From assembly GCA_017504485.1 (NCBI GenBank), contig JAFVRC010000015.1:28545-92544 (forward strand): a DNA stretch of 64,000 bases, written 5' to 3'. Position 1 is the first letter of the stretch. The number at the start of each line of letters is the position of its first letter. The notes beneath the pieces were generated by a model that did not search any database, had not been told where the DNA came from, and saw only the letters and a program-made list of their open reading frames with translations. Source of the stretch: Alistipes sp. GTDB lineage: Bacteria; Bacteroidota; Bacteroidia; Bacteroidales; Rikenellaceae. The position numbers were made by a program, and so were the translations under genes. Below are positions 51,492 to 59,998 of the stretch, one piece after another.

Positions 51492-52676
51492 TCACTCTAT
51501 GCCCAGCTGGTATTTGTAGTTGGCGATATCGGCGGCAGTGCCGATGGCTTTGCCCGGAACGTCGCTCAATTTTACACATCCATAAATCGGTTGTCGCTCG
51601 TTGATACGGCACTCCTTCAACTTCATTACGATATTCATAGGCTTGATGCCCGGAATGTCGCAGGTGAGGTTTGTGCCGATGCCGAATGTCACCTTGATGC
51701 GCCCTGCGAAGTACTCTTTGATGTCGGCGGCTGCCGTGAAGTCGAGGCCGTCCGAAAAGACGATGGTCTTGCTCAACGGATCGATGCCATACGACTTGTA
51801 CTTCTCGATAATCCTATCGCCGAATGCCTTCGGGTCGCCGCTATCGTGGCGCACACCGTCGTACAGCTTCGCGAGCTTCATCGAGAAGTTGCGCAGGAAG
51901 GTATCGACCGTGTAGGTGTCGGTGAGTACCGTGCCGAGATTACCGTCGTAGACATCCACCCAACGCTCCATAACCTCGTAATTGGCCTCTTTGGGGGTGT
52001 GTACGGCCGCCTGAAACATAAAGCACTCGTGCGCCATAGTGCCGATAGGTCGAAGGTTGTACTTCATGGCCAGAGCGACGGTCGAGGTGCCCGTAAAGGT
52101 TGGGCAGTGCTCCTTCATATACTCGATGACTATCTCCTCGGCGTGCGTGTTGAAGCGGCGGCGCATACCGAAATCGGCAAAGTAGAGGTTGTGCTTGGCG
52201 GCGATGGCTACCTTCTGCGCCATGAGCGGTGTCATCGCCTCGGCAAGTTCCTCGCGCGTTTGGTAGCCGTTGCCGATATGGCGGTGGTGGAGCTCCGACA
52301 CGATGGCGAGAATAGGAATCTCGTAGAATGTGACTTTATACATCGCATCGGCCACCTCGATATGCAGGTGGTGCTCTTCGTCGAGCCATACGTTTATCTT
52401 CTCGGGCTCGAAACGGAATTGGCAGAGCCACTCCCAAAAGCAACGGGGGATGTAGTGGATGGTGCGTACCGCCCACTCGAACTCCGACTGTTGCAGCGAG
52501 AGCGTGGCGAGCGTGGCGAGCTCTGCCCGCAGCGCCTCGACAAATGCCTCGCTGTACTCGGTGTTGTTGCGGTCGTGGAAGGTGAAGGATCCCCACGCAT
52601 TGGGGTAGTGCACCTGATAGTAGTAGGACATCGAAAACTTGTAGAGGTCGTTTTCGAGAATCGAGCGAATTACCAT
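51492..52676 (-). CDS. pncB: Nicotinate phosphoribosyltransferase
   Basis: 394 aa, the usual length. LENDLYKFSMSYYYQVHYP at the N-terminus, AGT-like FTGTSTVALAMKYNLRPIGTMAHE with the catalytic His, DGVRHDSGDPKAFGDRII at ~282-300 (phosphoribosyl site), and FGIGTNLTCDIP near the C-terminus are diagnostic. It forms nicotinate mononucleotide from nicotinate and PRPP with ATP, the entry of the NAD salvage pathway. It has its own promoter (52708-52738) and stands as a single gene. Confidence 0.96.
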   Translation of the reverse strand: MVIRSILENDLYKFSMSYYYQVHYPNAWGSFTFHDRNNTEYSEAFVEALRAELATLATLSLQQSEFEWAVRTIHYIPRCFWEWLCQFRFEPEKINVWLDEEHHLHIEVADAMYKVTFYEIPILAIVSELHHRHIGNGYQTREELAEAMTPLMAQKVAIAAKHNLYFADFGMRRRFNTHAEEIVIEYMKEHCPTFTGTSTVALAMKYNLRPIGTMAHECFMFQAAVHTPKEANYEVMERWVDVYDGNLGTVLTDTYTVDTFLRNFSMKLAKLYDGVRHDSGDPKAFGDRIIEKYKSYGIDPLSKTIVFSDGLDFTAAADIKEYFAGRIKVTFGIGTNLTCDIPGIKPMNIVMKLKECRINERQPIYGCVKLSDVPGKAIGTAADIANYKYQLGIE

Positions 52677-52707
52677 AGCCGAGATGTATGTAGAGTTGAA
52701 CTTAATA

Positions 52708-52738
52708 CAAAGGTAACGAAAATTTTCGAAGTCGCAAG
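52708..52738 (-). promoter_or_regulatory. Promoter of pncB
   Basis: Reverse-strand CTTG (52738-52735), 19 bases, TACCTTTG (52715-52708). Confidence 0.65.
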
Positions 52739-52859
52739 TCGCCCCTTCTTCAAAAAATAGAGTAGAGAGGTTGCTCGATATAACACTTTTTGGCAGTCTG
52801 TATTCTGTCGAAATGCAAGAATAAATTGTATTTTACATTTTACCGTGCGGAAGACGGGT

Positions 52860-52894
52860 GTAAAAACAAAAAAACGACTGATGAAATCAGTCGT
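52860..52894 (-). terminator. Terminator of the tRNA-Asn/tRNA-Val unit
   Basis: Perfect 9-base stem ACGACTGAT/ATCAGTCGT, loop of three, followed on the reverse strand by T7-G-T5. Confidence 0.92.
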
Positions 52895-52909
52895 CGGTCT
52901 AATCATTTG

Positions 52910-52984
52910 TGGGAGCTGAGGGATTCGAACCCCCGACCCTCTGCTTGTAAGGCAGATGCTCTAAACCAGCTGAGCTAAGCTCCC
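52910..52984 (-). tRNA. tRNA-Val(TAC)
   Basis: 75 nt. Acceptor GGGAGCT/AGCTCCC, discriminator A, D-loop AGCTCAGCTGGTTTAGAGC, anticodon loop CTTACAA (TAC), T-loop GTTCGAATC. CCA not encoded. Confidence 0.97.
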
Positions 52985-53113
52985 TTTTCAAAAATGGCTC
53001 GGGACTGCATTTGTCGAATCTTCAAGGTGGACAGCTATCCACACCAGTCGCTCCTTTACTCGTGGCCGCTTTCGGCAACCGTCGTATCGAAACTTTGCAA
53101 CCCTCGCGCAATA

Positions 53114-53189
53114 GCGCCTGAACAAGGACTTGAACCTAGGACCCCATGATTAACAGTCATGTGCTCTAACCAACTGAGCTATTCAGGCG
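53114..53189 (-). tRNA. tRNA-Asn(GTT)
   Basis: 76 nt. Acceptor CGCCTGA/TCAGGCG, anticodon stem CATGA/TCATG around CTGTTAA (GTT), T-loop GTTCAAGTC. It lies 129 bases upstream of tRNA-Val on the same strand, probably in one transcript. The spacer between the two shows nothing recognisable. Confidence 0.96.
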
Positions 53190-53232
53190 TTTTTTAGAAC
53201 CTGTGCAAGCCGTATCACCGGTTTTGCGACTG

Positions 53233-53263
53233 CAAATATACGGCTATTTTTTATTCTTCCAAA
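53233..53263 (-). promoter_or_regulatory. Promoter of the tRNA-Asn/tRNA-Val unit
   Basis: Reverse-strand TTTG (53263-53260), 19 bases, TATATTTG (53240-53233). AGCCGTAT (53208-53215) and ATACGGCT (53238-53245) form an inverted repeat across the start region. Confidence 0.75.
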
Positions 53264-53337
53264 ACTTTTGCGAAAAAAAAGTTAAAAAAGATAAAAAAAA
53301 TGCTCGTAACACCCCGATTAATGGGGAAAGCAGGGGG

Positions 53338-53937
53338 CTATCTGTTCACTCCTACATCGTCGATAAGGGCGTTTATGCGGCGGCGGAGGCGTGTGACAAT
53401 AGGAACCCAGATGATGGATAGGGCGATAAGCGAGGCAATGCTTACGCCGCGCACCACACCGTCGAATACGTCCTGTATCTGGTAGCCTGTGGTGGCGAGA
53501 GAGAGCAACGAGAAGCCGATAACCATTAGCGAGAAGAGAATCAAAAGACGGCAAACCATCCGTATCGAGAAGCTGTACACCTTGTTCAGGCGGCGTAGCT
53601 TGGTGTAGGCCTCATCCTTCACATCGAAAGGACCGTCGGAGGCTCGGCGTTGCAGGTATATCCAGTCGTTATAGTCGCCGACTACGCGGATGTTGCACTC
53701 GGTGAGGAAGTTGTAGTAGCTCTCCTTCACTTCGTCGGAGGCGTTGCGCTCGACCATATCGAGCTTGTAGATATACTCGCCCGGCACACCGCGCTTGAAG
53801 GTGAAGCGCACGCCACCCTGCACGCGCACGAAGTTCCACCCTGCGGCGGCCATATCGTTGAGCCACTGCTCCTCCTTGTCGTAGTCGGCGATGTTGAAGA
53901 ATCGCCATACTCGCTTGTACTCCTTGTTGCTCTGCAT
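53338..53937 (-). CDS. DUF2812 domain membrane protein
   Basis: 199 aa. The N-terminal ~110 residues match DUF2812 (RFFNIADYDKEEQWLNDMAAAGWNFVRV with FKRGVPGEYIYKLDM), and two hydrophobic segments follow at ~127-148 and ~165-185, so it is an inner-membrane protein. DUF2812 genes are regularly paired with PadR regulators, as here (22-base gap). The function of the family is unknown; envelope stress or drug sensing is often suspected from this pairing. Confidence 0.88.
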   Translation of the reverse strand: MQSNKEYKRVWRFFNIADYDKEEQWLNDMAAAGWNFVRVQGGVRFTFKRGVPGEYIYKLDMVERNASDEVKESYYNFLTECNIRVVGDYNDWIYLQRRASDGPFDVKDEAYTKLRRLNKVYSFSIRMVCRLLILFSLMVIGFSLLSLATTGYQIQDVFDGVVRGVSIASLIALSIIWVPIVTRLRRRINALIDDVGVNR

Positions 53938-53959
53938 AGTTTTCGTTATTTTACGATTA

Positions 53960-54271
53960 TCACTTCAAAATCTGTTCCCCATTTGCGACAAGTTCCGCAA
54001 GTCGCATATACTCGGCCTGCAACACCTCGCGACCGAGAGGAGTTATCTGGTACTCCTTCTTGCGGCTCTCGGTGTCGAAGGCGTGTTGTATAATCCATTG
54101 CTTGTCGAGCAGTGAAGAGAGTGCTCCGTAGAGCGTGCCGGCCGAGATGAGTAAACGGCCGTTGCTAATCTCGGCAATGCGCTGCATAATGCCGTAGCCG
54201 TGCATGGGCTCGGTAAGCACAAGCAGGATGTAATATACCGCCTCGGTGAGGGCGCAGTTGCTTCTGTTCAT
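53960..54271 (-). CDS. PadR family transcriptional regulator
   Basis: 103 aa. A winged helix: LTEAVYYILLVLTEPMHGYGIMQRIAE, then the family motif SAGTLYGALSSLLDKQWI and the wing ESRKKEYQITPLGREVL, ending in a short helix. This is the compact PadR-s2 type that binds palindromic operators as a dimer. It is the first gene of a PadR-DUF2812 pair and has a clear operator/promoter arrangement (54293-54360) for autorepression. Confidence 0.95.
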   Translation of the reverse strand: MNRSNCALTEAVYYILLVLTEPMHGYGIMQRIAEISNGRLLISAGTLYGALSSLLDKQWIIQHAFDTESRKKEYQITPLGREVLQAEYMRLAELVANGEQILK

Positions 54272-54292
54272 ATCACTAATATTTGGGTAGTG

Positions 54293-54326
54293 TATATCGT
54301 TAGTCGTTATATCGGCTGTCGATATA
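54293..54326. promoter_or_regulatory. Likely PadR operator
   Basis: Perfect palindrome TATATCG-GCTGT-CGATATA (54308-54326) and a further TATATCG half-site at 54293-54299. It covers the predicted transcription start of the PadR gene. Confidence 0.7.
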
Positions 54327-54329
54327 GTG

Positions 54330-54360
54330 CAAATGTACGACTATTTTTCAATCTTCCAAA
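54330..54360 (-). promoter_or_regulatory. Promoter of padR/DUF2812
   Basis: Reverse-strand TTTG (54360-54357), 19 bases, TACATTTG (54337-54330), start near 54325 inside the palindrome. Confidence 0.78.
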
Positions 54361-54379
54361 ATTTTTGCAAAAAAAGTTA

Positions 54380-54387
54380 TACCTTTG
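54380..54387 (+). promoter_or_regulatory. Predicted -7 box of the DUF1573 gene
   Basis: TACCTTTG, 20 bases before the ATG at 54408; the upstream TTTG is only 12 bases away. Confidence 0.5.
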
Positions 54388-54407
54388 TGGTTGTTTGCCA
54401 CGAGGTG

Positions 54408-55493
54408 ATGAGATACATCGCATACATATCTATATATATAGCTCTCGCTCTATGTTCGGCGGTGGCCGCAGGGCGCGACGTGCTGCAGCTCGATAATGCG
54501 GTGTTTGACTTTGGCACGATAGCCGAGGAGGCGGGAGTGGTGCAGCACGTTGTGCGTGTTCGGAACATATCGGAAAACCCTGTGGTGATTGTTGCGGTGG
54601 TAGCGTCGTGTGGATGTACAACGGCCGACTTCGCGCGTAAGCCCATAAAAGCGGGCGAGGAGAGCAATATTGTAGTGCGCTTCTCGCCACTCAATCAGGC
54701 GGGGCGGGTGTTTCGCCGCCTCGTGGTGCGCACCTCGGAGGGGGCGTTGGAGCAGATGATAACGGTGCAGGGTGTTGTGACACCGCGCCCGAAGAGCATC
54801 GAGGAGCAGTTTCCGATAGCGTTGGGTGCAGGCGTGCGTATAGATGCCAATGCCCACTCATTCGGATATGTTGAGCACGGCAAACCCATATACAGCACCT
54901 TCGAAATAGTCAATACGTCGAGGCGGACAGTGGCTATCGGGCTAATCCCTTCGGTGAGCAGTCGCAGCCTCGATATACGCGCTCCGCAGAGTGTGGCGGC
55001 AGGGGAGCGTGCCACAATAGAGTTCGGCTACCGGCTGCCCGAGAAGTGTAGTATATACGGAACACTCAAAGATGTAGTAGAGGTGTACGTTGATGGGAAC
55101 AAATCGGATATTCCGCTGATTATAAACGCAATAGCTATTGATTCGCGCGATTTGTTTACAGATATCGAGGAGCCAAAGGGGGAATTGTCCGATAATTTTA
55201 TTAAATTTGAGCGCGTTTTTGCCTCTGCAAAGGGGGCAGTTCGCCGCGTAACGATATGCAACAAGGGCGCTTCGCCACTTGTAATTCGCCGTGTGGAGAG
55301 CGAGGGAGGCTTCTTCGAGTCCGCGCTGTCGGGCGACAAGGTGCTCCGCACGGGCGAGTGCCGCGAGTGTGTGGTGCGACTCGCGCCTCCGAGTGATATG
55401 CTCGGTGCCGTGAGCGGAAGGTTGAAGATTGTGACCAACGACCCGCGGCGGCCTATGTTGAGTATCCGCGTTACGGCTATTATAGAGAGATAA
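54408..55493 (+). CDS. DUF1573 domain exported protein
   Basis: 361 aa. Signal peptide ending at AVAA (residue ~22). DUF1573 modules with Ig/ASH-like strands begin with FDFGTIAEEAGVVQHVVRVRNISENPVVI and include the family mark VASCGCTTADFA (Cys-Gly-Cys) at ~62-74; a second, less clear repeat covers ~150-260, and a third module lies near the end. DUF1573 proteins are exported and probably structural. An upstream in-frame start at 54327 lies over the promoter and is rejected. It precedes nfnA by 13 bases and might be cotranscribed. Confidence 0.9.
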   Translation: MRYIAYISIYIALALCSAVAAGRDVLQLDNAVFDFGTIAEEAGVVQHVVRVRNISENPVVIVAVVASCGCTTADFARKPIKAGEESNIVVRFSPLNQAGRVFRRLVVRTSEGALEQMITVQGVVTPRPKSIEEQFPIALGAGVRIDANAHSFGYVEHGKPIYSTFEIVNTSRRTVAIGLIPSVSSRSLDIRAPQSVAAGERATIEFGYRLPEKCSIYGTLKDVVEVYVDGNKSDIPLIINAIAIDSRDLFTDIEEPKGELSDNFIKFERVFASAKGAVRRVTICNKGASPLVIRRVESEGGFFESALSGDKVLRTGECRECVVRLAPPSDMLGAVSGRLKIVTNDPRRPMLSIRVTAIIER

Positions 55494-55506
55494 ACCAATT
55501 AAAGCT

Positions 55507-56364
55507 ATGTTTGAGATAGTAGAGAAGAGGGAACTTGCCGCAGGCATATACCTCACACGAGTAAAGGCTCCGCGCATTGCGCACTCGGCGCAGCCCGGAC
55601 AGTTTGTAATTGTGCGTGCCGACGAGAAGGGCGAGCGCACACCGCTCACCATCGCCGACTACGACGATGCGGAGGGTACCGTGACACTTGTAACGCAGGC
55701 CATAGGCGTCTCGACGCGTAAGATTACGGCCAAAGGCGTGGGCGATTCGCTAGCCGATGTGGCAGGGCCTCTCGGCCGCCCGTCGGACTTCGTGAATGAG
55801 CCACTCGAAGAGCTGCGCAAGAGACATCTTGTGTTTGTCGGCGGAGGCGTGGGCACGGCTCCCGTATATCCGCAGGTTAAGTGGCTGGCCGAGCGAGGTG
55901 TCGAGGTGGATGTCATCGTGGGTGCCAAGAGCAAGGATATGCTTATCTACAAGGAGGAGATGGCCAAGGTGGCCACGAACCTCTATATCGCTACCGACGA
56001 CGGTTCGGAGGGCTTCCACGGCCTTGTAACCGCACTGCTCGAAAATCTAGTTACGGAGCAGGGCAAGCACTACGACGGCGTGGTGGCTATAGGCCCGATG
56101 ATTATGATGAAGTTCGTAACGCTGACGGCCAAGAAACTCGAGTTGCCATGCACCGTATCGCTCAATGCACTGATGGTCGATGGTACAGGAATGTGTGGCG
56201 CGTGCCGCGTGACGATTGCCGGTAAGACGAAGTTTACATGCGTGGATGGTCCGGAGTTCAACGCCTATGACGTCGATTTCGACGAGGCGATGCGCCGCCA
56301 AGCGATGTACCGTGCGCAGGAGCAGCATGCCAATGAGCACGCACACAAGTGCAACTGCTTCTAA
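55507..56364 (+). CDS. nfnA: NfnA: ferredoxin-NADP reductase-type FAD/2Fe-2S subunit
   Basis: 285 aa. An FAD-binding barrel (LTRVKAPRIAHSAQPGQFVIVRADEKGERTPLTIADYD, ~15-53), an NAD-binding fold (VFVGGGVGTAPVYPQVKWL, ~112-130), and a C-terminal 2Fe-2S motif (DGTGMCGACRVTIAGKTKFTCVDGPEF, ~222-248). It corresponds to the small subunit of NADH-dependent ferredoxin:NADP oxidoreductase and to SudB/PyrK-like proteins. With the GltA-like NfnB at 58590 it would bifurcate electrons between NADH, NADPH and ferredoxin in the cytoplasm. One lipoprotein gene separates the two subunits. Confidence 0.87.
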   Translation: MFEIVEKRELAAGIYLTRVKAPRIAHSAQPGQFVIVRADEKGERTPLTIADYDDAEGTVTLVTQAIGVSTRKITAKGVGDSLADVAGPLGRPSDFVNEPLEELRKRHLVFVGGGVGTAPVYPQVKWLAERGVEVDVIVGAKSKDMLIYKEEMAKVATNLYIATDDGSEGFHGLVTALLENLVTEQGKHYDGVVAIGPMIMMKFVTLTAKKLELPCTVSLNALMVDGTGMCGACRVTIAGKTKFTCVDGPEFNAYDVDFDEAMRRQAMYRAQEQHANEHAHKCNCF

Positions 56365-56403
56365 TAGGCAACATGATTTAACTACAATCTAAACAATAAA
56401 GCT

Positions 56404-58575
56404 ATGAAGAAGAGCCTTTGCCTCCTACTCTCTATCGCTATTGCCACACTCGCGGCAGCGTGCACATCACTGCCACTCGCGGAGCATATCGACCATAATG
56501 CCGAGTGGGAGATGGTTATCGAATCATTAGACGACTCATGTAAGCGCGTAACCATCAAGAGTTCGGAGGTAGCAGCACCGACGTGCGAGGGCCATACCCT
56601 GCACTATGAGAATCTCGGCGGCCGCGATATCGACCTTACGATAACTTATGCAGCCTCGAAGACGTGCGAGGGTGGTATGGAGATTATACCGACCATCGAG
56701 AATAACGAGAAGGGGTGGATGGTGCAGTCATTCGAGACTCCGTCGCTCACCGCTCTGAAGGCCAATGTCGATGATGCGTTCCTCGTTCCTATCGGCACGG
56801 GCTTCCGTATTCCTATCAAGAATACGTTGGAGCTCTACGAGAAGGTAAAGAACACGGAGGATCCGAATACACTCTTCAAGAGGAAGGATAAGTGGAGATG
56901 GTGTCAGGAGCAGAGCCGCTTCTGCCTCTCGGTAGCCTATCCGAGTGAGCAATGCACGATGCAATGGGTTGCCTTGCAGGGCAAGAAGGGGGGTATCTAC
57001 TTCGCCAGCCACGACAACCGCTTCTCCTATAAGTACATAAATATCGCCTTTGACCCACAGACCCTCGACACGCAAATACGTTTCCGCTATATGTTGGAGT
57101 GCTTCCCCGGCGAGAGGGTAGAGGTGGCACCTACGGTATGCAAGCCTTACGAGGGCGAGTGGTACGCCTGCGCCGACACCTACCGCAAGTGGTTCTTGGC
57201 ACATCGCTCCATCATCGAGCGCCCCGAGTGGATTAAGAGCAGCCGCGGCTGGCTGCTGGCAATCCTCAAGCAGCAGAACGACGAAATTATCGTACCTTAC
57301 GAGGAGATTGGCGGGCTATTGGCCGATGCAGCCGAGGAGCGCGGTATCGACATCCTCGGTCTGTTTGGTCGCGGCATAGGTGGTCACGATCGCTTCTATC
57401 CCGACTACCGTCCTGACCCGAAGATGGGTGGCGAGAAGGCCTTGAAGAAGGGTATTGCCGAGGCGAAGGCAAAGGGTAAGCGCGTGGTGCTCTATACCAA
57501 TGGTCAGCTGCTCGATATGAACGAGACACCGCAATATTGGCCTGATACGGGCCGTATCATCAGTGTCCGCCTGAATGATGGCAAGCTTTGGCAGCAGACC
57601 TACCACAAGTACGACAGCGCACCAGCCCGTCACTTCGGCCTTGCGTGTCACAGCTGCGCAACGTGGCGCGAGAAGATGCTCTATCTGGCCAAGGATGCCA
57701 ATGATCTGGGCGCTGACGGCATACTCTACGACCAGCTGGCTGTCTCTAAGCCGACATATTGCTACCACCCCGACCACGGCCACCGCGTACCGAAGATTGT
57801 CTATGAGGCCGACCGTCTCGACAATATGGCGTATGTTCAACGCGAGATGACGAAGATAAATCCGGAGTTTGTGATTATGACCGAGGGCTTGGCCGACTAT
57901 GAACTCAACACCGTAGGCATGTTCCACGGCTACTGCAAAGGCTCTATCGTGCCGCAGAAACATATCATGCGCGAGCGATTTGATGACAAGGGTGTTGTGC
58001 AGTACTTTACCGAGATGTTTCACTACACCTTCCCCGAGAATGTGGTGACAATTCGTATGACTTCGCCGTCGAACAGTCGCTTCAGTATGAACTACAATCT
58101 CTCATTCGGCTTCCGCAACGAACTGGAGTTGCGCTATGCGGCCGACCGTGAGTACCTCAAGCACAAGAAGGTGCCGAAGATTGAAGACTATGTGAATGTA
58201 CGCACCGTATCGTCGGTTAAAATCATTCGAGAGATGGAGGAGACAGGCGATCCTGCAGCATCCGTGAAGTACTACAAGCAGACGCTCGATTTCCAGCAGG
58301 AGCATGCCGAGTTGCTCAAGCATGGCCGATACCTCGCCGGCAATGGCGTGCAGTTCGAGGCCTCGTCGCAATATGCGATGGCAAATGCGTGGGCCACGCA
58401 GGATGGCAAGAGACTCGGTGTATTGGTTTGGAATCTCTCCGACGAGGAGGTGGCATACGATGTGGCATACAAAGGCTTCAAGGCTACGGCCGTCTATGCA
58501 CCCGACATGGAGAGTGTGAAGTTTGGTGATAAGCTCGGAGCACAGAGCCTACACCTCGTAATATTTGAGAAGTAA
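56404..58575 (+). CDS. Glycosidase-like lipoprotein (DUF6259-like)
   Basis: 723 aa. Lipoprotein signal ending AAAC (Cys20). Residues ~25-250 are beta-rich (galactose-mutarotase-like), ~270-560 look like a TIM barrel with LGLFGRGIGGHDRFYPDYRPDP, VVLYTNGQLLDMN and LGADGILYDQLA (candidate acidic residue), and a C-terminal beta domain finishes the chain. This resembles glycoside hydrolase-type DUF6259 proteins; the number is from memory. The target sugar is unknown. It sits between nfnA and nfnB on the same strand with gaps of 39 and 14 bases, a surprising place for an outer-membrane enzyme. Confidence 0.7.
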   Translation: MKKSLCLLLSIAIATLAAACTSLPLAEHIDHNAEWEMVIESLDDSCKRVTIKSSEVAAPTCEGHTLHYENLGGRDIDLTITYAASKTCEGGMEIIPTIENNEKGWMVQSFETPSLTALKANVDDAFLVPIGTGFRIPIKNTLELYEKVKNTEDPNTLFKRKDKWRWCQEQSRFCLSVAYPSEQCTMQWVALQGKKGGIYFASHDNRFSYKYINIAFDPQTLDTQIRFRYMLECFPGERVEVAPTVCKPYEGEWYACADTYRKWFLAHRSIIERPEWIKSSRGWLLAILKQQNDEIIVPYEEIGGLLADAAEERGIDILGLFGRGIGGHDRFYPDYRPDPKMGGEKALKKGIAEAKAKGKRVVLYTNGQLLDMNETPQYWPDTGRIISVRLNDGKLWQQTYHKYDSAPARHFGLACHSCATWREKMLYLAKDANDLGADGILYDQLAVSKPTYCYHPDHGHRVPKIVYEADRLDNMAYVQREMTKINPEFVIMTEGLADYELNTVGMFHGYCKGSIVPQKHIMRERFDDKGVVQYFTEMFHYTFPENVVTIRMTSPSNSRFSMNYNLSFGFRNELELRYAADREYLKHKKVPKIEDYVNVRTVSSVKIIREMEETGDPAASVKYYKQTLDFQQEHAELLKHGRYLAGNGVQFEASSQYAMANAWATQDGKRLGVLVWNLSDEEVAYDVAYKGFKATAVYAPDMESVKFGDKLGAQSLHLVIFEK

Positions 58576-58589
58576 TATCAATTTGTAAT

Positions 58590-59978
58590 ATGGCAAACAA
58601 AATACCTCGTGTCGCAGTACGCGAACAAGACCCGAAACTCCGTGCCACCAACTTCGAGGAGGTGTGCTACGGCTACAACGAAGAGGAGGCGCAGCTCGAA
58701 GCATCGCGCTGCCTGAACTGCAAGAATCCGCGTTGCGTAGCAGCATGTCCCGTGGGTATCAACATTCCCGCTTTTATCGAGCGACTGACCAAGGGCGATA
58801 ATGCCGGAGCTGCGGCCGTCATAGCCAAAGATTCGTCGCTGCCGAGTATCTGCGGCCGCGTGTGCCCGCAGGAGAGCCAATGTGAGGGCTCGTGCATACT
58901 CGGCATCAAGGGTGAGCCGGTAGCCATCGGCAAGCTCGAGCGATATGTGGGAGATTGGCACTTGGAGCACCCTGAGAGCGAGCTGTTGCAGGCGAAGGAG
59001 AGTGCTCACCGCGTGGCCGTTGTGGGTAGTGGCCCGTCGGGCCTCGCCTGTGCCAGTGATCTTGCGAAGATGGGCTACGATGTTACGGTCTTTGAGGCTC
59101 TGCACGAGCTGGGCGGAGTGCTGGTCTATGGCATTCCGGAATTCCGTCTGCCGAAGCAGAAGATTGTGGCCCGCGAGATTGAGAAGGTGTGCCGTCTGGG
59201 TGTGAAGTTCGAGACCGACGTGGTCGTGGGCCGCACGATAACGGTCGATGCACTGCTCGACGAGGAGGGCTTCGAGGCGGTATTTATCGGCTCGGGAGCC
59301 GGACTCCCACGCTTTATGGGTATCGAGGGTGAGAATCTCAACGGTGTGCTCTCGGCTAACGAATTTTTGACGCGAGCCAACCTGATGCACGCCTACGACG
59401 AGGAGTATGACACGCCGATATATGTAGGCCGCCGCGTGGTGGTGGTCGGCGGAGGCAACGTGGCGATGGATGCAGTGCGCACAGCCAAGCGTTTAGGTGC
59501 CGATGCACACATCGTCTATCGCCGCAGTGAGAAGGAGTTGCCTGCGCGTGTCGAGGAGGTGCATCACGCCAAGGAGGAGGGTATAGAGTTCCGTATGCTC
59601 ACCAACCCTACGCGCATCCTCGGTGATGAGAAGGGCTGGGTACGCGCCATTAACTGCGTGCAGATGGAGCTTGGCGAGCCCGACGATAGCGGCCGCCGCT
59701 CGCCGGTGGAGGTTGCCGGTTCGGACTTCGAGTTGGAGTGCGACGTAGTGATTATGGCCCTTGGAACATCGCCAAATCCGCTTATCGCCTCGACAACCGA
59801 TGCACTCGATACGACACGCCGCGGCTGTATTGTGGCTGACGACGAGGGCCGCACATCGCGAGAGGGAATATTCGCAGGTGGTGATGCGGTGACGGGTGCT
59901 GCGACGGTAATCCTCGCCATGGGTGCTGGTCGCAAGGCTGCCGCAGCCATTGACGAGTATATTAAGAGTAAGCAATAG
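58590..59978 (+). CDS. nfnB: NfnB/GltA-type NADPH-dependent oxidoreductase
   Basis: 462 aa. An N-terminal 4Fe-4S domain (ASRCLNCKNPRCVAACPVGI, ~44-64, and SICGRVCPQESQCEGSCILG, ~87-106) is followed by a first FAD motif VAVVGSGPSGLACASDL (~138-155), PKQKIVAREI, and an NADPH fold VVVVGGGNVAMDAVRTAKRLGA (~279-300), with GGDAVTGAATVILAMGAGR at the C-terminus. It equals the small subunit of glutamate synthase in form, but no large gltB subunit is near; pairing with nfnA 2.2 kb upstream makes NfnB the better name. Confidence 0.88.
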   Translation: MANKIPRVAVREQDPKLRATNFEEVCYGYNEEEAQLEASRCLNCKNPRCVAACPVGINIPAFIERLTKGDNAGAAAVIAKDSSLPSICGRVCPQESQCEGSCILGIKGEPVAIGKLERYVGDWHLEHPESELLQAKESAHRVAVVGSGPSGLACASDLAKMGYDVTVFEALHELGGVLVYGIPEFRLPKQKIVAREIEKVCRLGVKFETDVVVGRTITVDALLDEEGFEAVFIGSGAGLPRFMGIEGENLNGVLSANEFLTRANLMHAYDEEYDTPIYVGRRVVVVGGGNVAMDAVRTAKRLGADAHIVYRRSEKELPARVEEVHHAKEEGIEFRMLTNPTRILGDEKGWVRAINCVQMELGEPDDSGRRSPVEVAGSDFELECDVVIMALGTSPNPLIASTTDALDTTRRGCIVADDEGRTSREGIFAGGDAVTGAATVILAMGAGRKAAAAIDEYIKSKQ

Positions 59979-59998
59979 ACGACCTAAAAATATTAGAC

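Noticed and set aside
58590-59978. Small subunit of glutamate synthase (GltD)
   Set aside because: No large GltB subunit is present in the window, while an NfnA-type partner lies just upstream; NfnB is the more fitting role, though sequence alone does not separate them.
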